A stretch of 64,000 bases of DNA from Thalassobius sp034670005 (GTDB lineage Bacteria > Pseudomonadota > Alphaproteobacteria > Rhodobacterales > Rhodobacteraceae): the NCBI RefSeq assembly GCF_034670005.1, contig NZ_JAXMOH010000009.1, forward strand, positions 96,876-160,875. The letters run 5' to 3'. Under the pieces are notes generated by a model. It was given only the letters and a program-made list of their open reading frames with translations. It made no database searches and was not told where the DNA came from. Each line of letters opens with the position of its first letter. Position 1 is the stretch's first letter. Below, in pieces: positions 55,355 through 61,428 of the stretch. The position numbers were made by a program, and so were the translations under genes.

Positions 55355-55674
55355 CGGTCGTCGCATCGGAGATTATGACATCGCAATGTCGTATATGGAT
55401 GCGAGGTGCGAGAAGGAACTCGCGTTGTCCCATTCGCGGTTGACGCGCTCCTTCATTAGGTCTGCAAGCCGCCATTCACCGCCATTGCAGCGAATGCCGG
55501 CTTTCCGCCCTTTCCATTGAACGACAACGTGTTGCTGATGCTCAAAATGCCGATCTGAGTCGCGTCCAAGCGCTATTCTTGTGAGGCTTTGCGCATCTGC
55601 CGGGGTGTAGGAAAGATCACGGCCAATTTGCCGAGGTTTTGACAGGTCACTACCAATACCCAGAGAACGCCAAC
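55355..55674. other. Non-coding stretch after capV
   Basis: A 320-bp gap between the converging capV and DUF433 genes. No supported gene, and no T-tailed hairpin is obvious. Confidence 0.4.
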
Positions 55675-56262
55675 TCAGCTTGCGATCTTTATGAGTGGGT
55701 GAGCTTTTGTATAAATGCTTGCCTGTTCGAGACGTTCTTCGGTCAGGCTTGGAAAATTTTCCAGAATGTAATGAACTGCCTCAACCTTGTAGATATCAGC
55801 TGCTTCATAGACGCCAATTCGCGTACCACGCATTACAGGCAGCCCTCCTCGGATATCAGGATTGAAGATGACTGCCGCCTCGGCACTTGCCAATGCAGCC
55901 ATTCTTGAAACCGTCTTCGTGACAGCACCGGTCAGATCAACGCGCAAGGCACCCTCTTCAAAAACACCCTGACGTGAGGAGCCTTTCGCGACATTGCCAA
56001 TCTCGCGAACCAATCGACGGCGTAGCTGAGAACCTAAATGGTGCCCAGTGGTCAGTTGAAACAGCACTATTGGACATGCGATTGGCTTGAGCATTGGTTG
56101 CGAACCAATAACAGTGTTTTTGGATCTGGAAAGTGCAGATTTAGGAATATCACCTTCCTTGATCATCTGGAGCACAACCTTACGATCGACAGTAACCGCG
56201 CCATTGGCACCGCCTGCCTGAGGCTGGGGCGATGATCTAAGAGACGTCGTTAATGACGTCAT
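55675..56262 (-). CDS. DUF433 protein, antitoxin-like and without a partner
   Basis: A protein of up to 195 residues. The C-terminal 70 residues fit DUF433 (VIFNPDIRGGLPVMRGTRIGVYEAADI, then FPSLTEERLEQASIYTKAHP), a helix-turn-helix domain found in antitoxins of PIN/DUF5615-type pairs. The N-terminal part resembles a degenerate MerR-like binding domain. No toxin gene follows, so it is an orphan. ATG at 56262 lies within a 40-bp palindrome, so the true start may be further downstream. Confidence 0.6.
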   Translation of the reverse strand: MTSLTTSLRSSPQPQAGGANGAVTVDRKVVLQMIKEGDIPKSALSRSKNTVIGSQPMLKPIACPIVLFQLTTGHHLGSQLRRRLVREIGNVAKGSSRQGVFEEGALRVDLTGAVTKTVSRMAALASAEAAVIFNPDIRGGLPVMRGTRIGVYEAADIYKVEAVHYILENFPSLTEERLEQASIYTKAHPLIKIAS

Positions 56263-56277
56263 TACTGACGTCTCTTA
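56238..56277. promoter_or_regulatory. 40-bp near-perfect palindrome upstream of the DUF433 gene
   Basis: Two 20-base arms (56238-56257 and 56258-56277) match with two mismatches; the central 14 bases TAATGACGTCATTA are a perfect palindrome and GACGTC occurs three times. It overlaps the candidate start of the DUF433 gene and could be an autoregulatory operator. Confidence 0.55.
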
Positions 56278-56368
56278 TGCGGGGCCTGTGATGCGTGGCG
56301 AAATTCTTGGGGCGGAGCGGCGACGCTTCTGGCATGATGAGATATGGGCAAAAGTTGGTGACGCATGA

Positions 56369-57508
56369 TCAGGCGGCGGTTTGAAGTTGGCGGATCCCGT
56401 CGCGGAACTCAATCCCCTGAATGATCTCGGGCAGGCGGTTTTGACCGTCGAGCTTTCGCCATTTCTTCTGCGCCGACATCATCAGCTGGAAGGCCATGGC
56501 CAGACCGGTCTTGCGGCTGAGGCACCCCTTGGCTCGTTTCGTGCGGTGCCGGACGGTCGCGAAGGTGCTCTCGATCGGATTTGATGTCCGGATGTGCTTC
56601 CAGTGCTCGGCCGGGTAGTCGTAGAAGGTCAGTAGCGCCTCCCGGTCCTTGACCAGCTTGGCCACCGCCTTGTCCCATTTCACGCCGTAGGTTTCGACAA
56701 AGAAGTCGAAGGCGACGTTGGCTTTGGCTTTTGTCTCGGCCTGCCAGATGTCGTGCAGATGCGCCTTCGCCCTGGCCTGCACCGATTTCGGCAGCGCATT
56801 GAGCACGTTCATCGTCTTGTGGACCCAGCACCGCTGCTCCCGCGTCGTCGCAAATACCTCGCGCAGCGCGGTCCAGAAGCCGAGCGCGCCGTCGCCAATG
56901 GCCAGTTTGGGGGCCTGCTTCAGGCCGCGACGCTTGAGATCGAGCAGCACCTCGCGCCAGCTCTGCGTGCTTTCGCGGAAGCCGTCGGCCATGGCCAGCA
57001 GCTCCTTGCGGCCATATTCATCGGCCCCGACAACCACCAGAACGCATTGTTTTTCCTCGGCCATGCGCGGTTTGAAATAGACCCCGTCCGCCCAGATGTA
57101 GAGAAACCGCCGCGAACCGAGGTCGCGTTTCTGCCAGGCTTCATAGTCTTTCCACCAGTCGGCCTTCAGCCGCGTGATCGTCTTGGCCGACAGGCCCTTG
57201 GCATTCGGGCCCAGCAGTGCTTCCAGCGCCTCGGTGAAATCGCCCGTGGACACACCCTTGAGGTAAAGCCAGGGCAGCAGTTCCTCGACCGATTTCGCCT
57301 TGCGCAGATACCGCGGCAGGATGCTGGGCGTGAAGGTGATCTTGTCTTCGCCCGCTCCGCGATCCCGAACGCGCGGCACCTTCACGGACACAGGACCAAT
57401 GCCGGTCATCACATCGCGTTCGGGCATCCGCACCGGACAGTCAAGCCGCATAAGCCGCGGTATCAACGGAGCGGTTACGATCGACATCAACAATCGCAGC
57501 GACTTCAT
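56369..57508 (-). pseudogene. IS256-family transposase, 5'-truncated
   Basis: A 379-codon frame with strong IS256 mutator-type similarity from about residue 29 (MPERDVMTGIGPVSVKVPRVRDR). DDE candidates lie in YIWADGVY, AIGDGALGFWTAL and the NPIESTFATVRHRTK region near the end. Family members carry about 80 more N-terminal residues (dimerisation/DNA-binding) ending in a VxRNG-LPER-type link. Here the first 28 codons bear no likeness to that region and no frame upstream supplies it, so the copy is probably inactive. No terminal inverted repeats were found around it. Confidence 0.75.
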
Positions 57509-57812
57509 CCAACGTGAGTGGGCGTAAAATCGATTTTGGCAAGTCCAAGAACGTTCTGAAATCAGATGTCATTGCATCGCCTTTCGCGCTGAGGCCAAGA
57601 TGTGAATTCTGAGGAGATGGCCTCGCAAACCTGTGCGATTCCGAAGACCTCCGGCGGTACCAATACCGATAACCTGTCGCCAACGGCGGTGGGGGCACCG
57701 CGATAATCAACGCAACCGTTCCTCTTCGGTCGCCTACCCCTCGGTCTGCAGTGTGTTACCGGTGTTGGCAGATTTCCAAACGGACCGCCGTTGCGAATTG
57801 CATTGGCAGCCG
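57509..57812. other. Remnant sequence upstream of the IS256-type fragment
   Basis: About 300 bp without a supported gene. A short minus-strand frame (57444-57572, 42 codons) has a plausible start but no recognisable domain and stops at the IS junction, so it may be the stub of an interrupted gene. Confidence 0.35.
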
Positions 57813-57849
57813 AGCATTTTCTCGGCGCGGTTACCGCCGAGAAAATGCT
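57813..57849 (-). terminator. 15-bp hairpin after the excisionase-like gene
   Basis: AGCATTTTCTCGGCG (57813-57827) pairs perfectly with 57835-57849 across a 7-base loop, 48 bp past the stop of the HTH gene on the minus strand. Confidence 0.6.
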
Positions 57850-57896
57850 TGGTGCTACCCGAACGAGCATGCGTCACTGCAGGCCCCTCCAGATTT

Positions 57897-58205
57897 TTAC
57901 TCGTACCTGTTTTCTTCCATCCAATTGCGCACCTCGTCCGAGCGGTAACGGACATTCGCGCCTTGTTTGTAAAATGGAGGCCCATCATTTTTCCCACGAT
58001 AAGCCTCAAGGGCAGCCTTGGAGTATTTGGTAATTTCCGCGACCTCCCTTGTCGTGAGGTATTCAGGCTCAGGAGCATGCTCCTTTGGCTCAAATTGATC
58101 GATGAAAAGGCTGATGCATTCTTGAACAACATCCCTAATTTCATGCAAATCGCGCAGGCTGAGCTTTGGTGTCATGCCAGACGTTCCACGTGGTTGATAA
58201 CCCAT
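57897..58205 (-). CDS. AlpA/excisionase-like helix-turn-helix protein
   Basis: A 102-residue protein. The C-terminal half is a MerR-like HTH_17 domain: LTTREVAEITKYSKAALEAYRGKNDGPPFYKQGANVRYRSDEVRNWME. Such proteins act as recombination directionality factors or activators of integrase genes. AAGGAG 9 bases before the ATG supports the start. It probably controls island excision. Confidence 0.82.
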   Translation of the reverse strand: MGYQPRGTSGMTPKLSLRDLHEIRDVVQECISLFIDQFEPKEHAPEPEYLTTREVAEITKYSKAALEAYRGKNDGPPFYKQGANVRYRSDEVRNWMEENRYE

Positions 58206-58630
58206 TTTGAAACTCCTTCATTTAGTAGCAGTGCGTTGGTTGATGCGGACTCTCTTGATCCGGACGGCCGTGATGGCCTGTCAAAAACGCTGAAGAAATT
58301 TGGGCTTGGCCGATGGAGTGACCAAAGATTAAGCTCCTTCCCCCAATAAAATGCTTTTCACTATCGGTTATCCAGGGAAAGCTAATGGCAGCTCGGTTGA
58401 TCGATCGTTGAGTATATCCTTCCTTTTGAAATCATGCATCGTGCACATCTTGACACCAAACATAGCCAGTATGCTTTAATCTTCAACATTTATCCTATTG
58501 TTTTTTATTGCTTTATTTCCTTCGTTAAATCAGAAATTGGCCAACGCGCGCGAGTGCTGCTGTACCGTTTAGCTGCCCTGGAGGGGCAGGAAACCCGATC
58601 AAACTACATGATCCGGTTTCCTGCAAAATC
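58206..58630. other. Non-coding stretch with a hairpin
   Basis: A 425-bp AT-rich gap without a supported gene; it contains the promoter of the HTH gene and the hairpin at 58586-58624. Confidence 0.4.
58586..58624 (-). terminator. Hairpin after the 146-residue hypothetical gene
   Basis: Arms 58586-58600 and 58610-58624 (GCAGGAAACC... arm) match over 15 bp with one mismatch and a 9-base loop, 7 bp past the stop of the minus-strand gene. Confidence 0.55.
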
Positions 58631-59071
58631 TTAACTGCTCATGATATCAAGCAAACAGCGGTGGGCAGCGACGTGGTCGAGTACACTGTCACGGCTGTTG
58701 AGAAAATCTTGAAAAAGATATTGCAGCTCGATCAGTTCATTGCCGCGATCAGAATAAACTGGAGTGTCACGGGTTTCGCCGCGTGGGCCGAAGTCATCGT
58801 AGCCGGTTTCCTCGTACCGCACCTCACTGCCCCGGAATTCTGAAGCAATACTGCGCTCCAGAATATCCATGACGGCATCAAAGCCACCTTCGTCTCCCTC
58901 ATCGAAAGGCTGGCGATCTTTCAGGCGCGCAAGGCAGCGCGACACGAAAGCAACATCCTTTGCGGTGTCGCCAAGGTGAAGCGCCTTGGCCCGCTCTGCG
59001 ACCTGCCTTCCCAAGCCTACGGCTTCGGCTGCCAGATCATCCATGCCTTGCTTGTTGTAAAGTACGTGCAT
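58631..59071 (-). CDS. Hypothetical protein
   Basis: A 146-residue acidic protein with no recognised domain. It is predicted mostly helical (AAEAVGLGRQVAERAKALHL, AFVSRCLARLKDR), with a Gly/Asp-rich middle (DEGDEGG, ETGYDDFGPRGE). There is no signal peptide or membrane segment. It lies between two hairpins and next to another unknown gene of similar size on the same strand, so the two may work together. The start could also be the internal ATG at 59044. Confidence 0.55.
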   Translation of the reverse strand: MHVLYNKQGMDDLAAEAVGLGRQVAERAKALHLGDTAKDVAFVSRCLARLKDRQPFDEGDEGGFDAVMDILERSIASEFRGSEVRYEETGYDDFGPRGETRDTPVYSDRGNELIELQYLFQDFLNSRDSVLDHVAAHRCLLDIMSS

Positions 59072-59137
59072 CGTCGTGATACCCCTATTTTTAATTGTCG
59101 TTCATTGGGACGTCCTGGATGGCCGCCCCTTCAAGAT

Positions 59138-59160
59138 AGCCAGCCCTGCACGGGCCGGCT
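59138..59160 (-). terminator. Hairpin after the 59.2-59.6 kb hypothetical gene
   Basis: AGCCAGCCC (59138-59146) with GGGCCGGCT (59152-59160), one internal mismatch, 9 bp past the minus-strand stop. Confidence 0.5.
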
Positions 59161-59168
59161 CTGGGGGA

Positions 59169-59612
59169 TCACGCGACTTTTGACATCTTTTGGGGTGCCA
59201 GGATTAAGCCGTTCTTGTTCTTGTTCTTGTTCTCGTTCGGTTCGCTCTCGGCAATGCTCCGAAGCAAACAGCCCAGTTTCTCGGCGAGCACACAACACTC
59301 TTCGACGAAAACCGAGGCAGAGTTGATCTGTGCAAAGAGAACGCTTTCGATCCGGTCCGGATCGCTGACATGCTCCAGCGTCAGTAACTGGTGAAAGTCC
59401 ACAAGTTGGCTGCTTTGCGCACGTGTCAGGTGCCTCGTGTGACGAACAGCTTCACAGAGCAGAAACACGCGTGCACTGGCGGCAGGCCCTCCGAGCCTGT
59501 GAGCCGCCCGAGCTAAATCAGTCCCATGTTCGCTGAGAAACTGCCCGACGTGTGCGAGTTTGAGAAAAGTTTGTTTGGTTGAGAAAGTTCTGTAGAAAGT
59601 CATCGGTTTCAT
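59169..59612 (-). CDS. Hypothetical protein with a Lys/Asn repeat near its C-terminus
   Basis: A protein of about 147 residues with no recognised domain. It is largely helical (FLKLAHVGQFLSEHGTDLARAAHRL, VFVEECCVLAEKLGCLLRSI). Near the end, NENKNKNKNG is encoded by a short TTCTTG tandem repeat (about 59215-59238), a possible slippage site. The frame stays open to 59777, but the extra codons (Cys-rich, no ribosome-binding site) look non-coding; ATG at 59612 or 59603 is preferred. Confidence 0.5.
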   Translation of the reverse strand: MKPMTFYRTFSTKQTFLKLAHVGQFLSEHGTDLARAAHRLGGPAASARVFLLCEAVRHTRHLTRAQSSQLVDFHQLLTLEHVSDPDRIESVLFAQINSASVFVEECCVLAEKLGCLLRSIAESEPNENKNKNKNGLILAPQKMSKVA

Positions 59613-60430
59613 CCCGAGAAATGCTGCTCCAAGCGGCAGCTCAAGAAGCCTGTTTTCCTCCTTTCCAAAGGCTGTCTGGCCAGACACGCTGTAGCAGCAG
59701 CATCGTCTATTGGTCTGGCTTATGTTGGTATTTGTTGGCTCTGCTTCACCGGAGTTTGCGGATCTGCGCGGCCTCACAAGAGGGCCCGCGCAGGATCTGG
59801 AAATCAGGTGACCCAGAGCGCTGATTGGATTTCACTTATCAAAATTCTCTTCGCCGCATGTCTACCAGCCTTTCAAAGACACGTGTTGCCTGTGTGGGCC
59901 TTGACCATATGGTTTAAGCTATCTGTGTTATTTGATCTCCAGCCCTCCCGGATTACGGTTCGAAGCGGTCTCGCTCAGATGATCGCATGAAACCGAAGTT
60001 CGGATGGTCCAAAGCAGCCTAAGCTTCTTTCGGTTTCAAATTTTTTCTACGGCCACGTGACTTACTCGTAAAATTGTCACGTTGGGGTTGAGACTTTTTT
60101 TCAGGTCATCCTTAGTGAGGGCGACACAGGTATAAACCAAACGTCCAGAGAATTTCACCGGGCAGTTTTTCCATCGTGAATGCCCTCACAAAGAGGGGCA
60201 TTCACGATGGAAAAATTCTGCTCATGTACGTTGATGATCTTCACATCACCAATCGAAAAAAGTTCAGATACAGATATGCACTGCCACTCTACCAGCTTCT
60301 GCAGTTCACCCCACGGGTGCTGAAATCAGATAAGGTAGTTTTTCCATACAACGCTTCTCATTGAGAGGTCGTGAACATGGGGTTTTGACATTGCGCGATG
60401 AAACGCTAATATCCCAACAAGCTTAGATTT
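59613..60430. other. Long gene-poor stretch before the island's tRNA
   Basis: About 820 bp with no supported gene. It contains a strong hairpin at 60166-60215. A 62-codon plus-strand frame (60176-60364) begins inside that hairpin and has no domain. Confidence 0.4.
60166..60215. repeat. 20-bp perfect inverted repeat
   Basis: Arms 60166-60185 and 60196-60215 (TTTTTCCATCGTGAATGCCC arm) are perfectly complementary with a 10-base loop. They are flanked by T5 and A5. This could be a bidirectional terminator or the remnant of a small inverted-repeat element. Confidence 0.7.
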
Positions 60431-60507
60431 TGGCGGCCCCGGAAGGACTTGAACCCTCAACCTCGGACTTAGAAGGTCCTTGCTCTATCCAGTTGAGCTA
60501 CGGAGCC
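60431..60507 (-). tRNA. Complete tRNA-Arg(UCU), island-borne
   Basis: A 77-base cloverleaf on the minus strand with encoded CCA (60431-60433). The acceptor GGCTCCG pairs with CGGGGCC (one G-U), the D arm is GCTC/GAGC, the anticodon arm AGGAC-CTTCTAA-GTCCG has anticodon TCT and one A-G mismatch at the top, and the T arm is GAGGG/CCTTC. It shares the D-arm stretch with the split host tRNA but differs in acceptor and anticodon stems, so it is a different gene rather than a duplicate. It lies between attL and attR, inside the island. Confidence 0.92.
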
Positions 60508-60593
60508 GCTGAAAGCGGTCTGCAAAACAGTCCGCGATAATCTACTACTTGCTAATCACCTTTAATTCAAAGCAAAATTTGGACTTGACCAAC

Positions 60594-60604
60594 CGATTAG
60601 AAGT
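60594..60604. repeat. attR core
   Basis: CGATTAGAAGT, identical to 40060-40070, at the boundary between island and the 5' tRNA half. Confidence 0.87.
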
Positions 60605-60635
60605 CGACTGCTCTATCCAGTTGAGCTAAGGGAGC
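60594..60635 (-). pseudogene. 5' half of split tRNA-Arg(UCU), right island junction
   Basis: On the minus strand: acceptor GCTCCCT from 60635, TA, D arm GCTC/GAGC, anticodon 5' strand GTCGA and loop CTTCTAA with anticodon TCT. After the core, the sequence diverges from a tRNA 3' half. Its natural remainder is at 40025-40070. This half keeps the host promoter. Confidence 0.9.
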
Positions 60636-60648
60636 ATCCCCGCGCGAC

Positions 60649-60676
60649 GTTTAAACGGTCACGCGGCAGTGGGCAA
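60649..60676 (-). promoter_or_regulatory. Probable promoter of the split tRNA
   Basis: On the minus strand TTGCCC (60671-60676) and TTAAAC (60649-60654) are separated by 16 bases, with the second 13 bases before the tRNA 5' end. Plausible sigma-70 elements; not proven. Confidence 0.35.
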
Positions 60677-60865
60677 GCATGTCATGCTCTTGATACGCTT
60701 ACCAAGTCCTCCCGAGATGCCATTTCAATCCCCTGGCGCGCAAAAGCACATTTGGCGACTGTTTCATCCTTATCTGTGATACCACAGTGGATGCCTCGAG
60801 AGAGACTGTTTCGCCGGACCATGAACACGATACCGGCTCAATTAGACCTAGAATGATTAAGTAGG

Positions 60866-61177
60866 TCAGTGGGTCCAAGGGGCCCGGCGATTGGTAGCGA
60901 AATTTTCGCCATAGCCGCCTGCACGCAGGTTGGCTTTGCGTCCATGAGGGGCGACAACCACCGCGTCCAACCCGTGTTCCTTGGCATAATCCAGCGCCGC
61001 GTCCTTGCTGTCGAATTTCAGCCGGACCTGGGTCTGGGTATCCGCGCTGGACGTCCAGCCCATCAGCGGGTCGACTTCGCGCGCTTCAGCCGGTTCATAA
61101 TCCAGAACCCATTGCCGGGTTTTGGCCATTCCCGATTGCATGGCATTGCGGGCGGGTTGGTAGATACGTGCTCGCAT
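60866..61177 (-). CDS. ETC complex I subunit-like protein (NDUFS4 family)
   Basis: A 103-residue protein of the NDUFS4/18-kDa accessory family of NADH dehydrogenase, found in alphaproteobacteria and mitochondria. Visible features: ARIYQPARNAMQSG at the N-terminus, DPLMGWTSSADTQTQVRLKFDSKDAALDYAKEHG in the centre and NFATNRRAPWTH at the end. It binds the peripheral arm of complex I. A single gene just outside the island, on the host side. Confidence 0.9.
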   Translation of the reverse strand: MRARIYQPARNAMQSGMAKTRQWVLDYEPAEAREVDPLMGWTSSADTQTQVRLKFDSKDAALDYAKEHGLDAVVVAPHGRKANLRAGGYGENFATNRRAPWTH

Positions 61178-61428
61178 CCGCGACTCCTCTTCTTTGCTGT
61201 CTTATCGTGAATACGCGGCATTTTTGCAAGAGCAGGAAAGCTGCTGACAACACGCTTTCAGCAAGGTGTAGATAATTCAGGCACGGGTTGCGGTTCCACC
61301 GCGCGCCCAAGTCCTGACCCTGCCTGCCACCGGCACCATAACTGTGAGCTTCCGATCCTGTTTCACCGGTTGGGGGTTGAAGTAGAACAAAAAGTGATCA
61401 AATCTTGCAGCAACCGCCGGAGACTCCC

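Larger units (their letters stand above)
40060..60604. mobile_element. Genomic island (about 20.5 kb) integrated in the anticodon loop of tRNA-Arg(UCU)
   Basis: Bounded by 11-bp direct repeats (40060-40070 and 60594-60604) and two complementary tRNA halves. It carries two tyrosine recombinases beside the left end and an excisionase-like HTH gene near the right, with patchy base composition (AT-richer recombinase, DUF3800 and CBASS-flank segments versus GC-rich hsdMR). Cargo: type I restriction-modification, DUF3800, CBASS, DUF433, an IS256-type remnant, two unknown genes and a complete tRNA-Arg(UCU). No conjugation, replication or capsid genes are seen, so it must depend on other elements to move. 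Confidence 0.88.

Noticed and set aside
59210..59240. Short TTCTTG tandem repeats as a CRISPR-like array
   Set aside because: The units are 6 bases with no spacers and lie in a coding frame; no cas genes in the window.
60176..60364. 62-codon frame in the gap before the island tRNA
   Set aside because: It begins inside a 20-bp inverted repeat and has no domain or ribosome-binding site.
40060..60604. Island as a prophage or conjugative element
   Set aside because: No capsid, terminase, portal, relaxase, type IV secretion or replication genes are visible.
60594..60635. A second functional tRNA gene at the right junction
   Set aside because: Only the 5' half is present; the 3' half is 20.5 kb away at the left junction.
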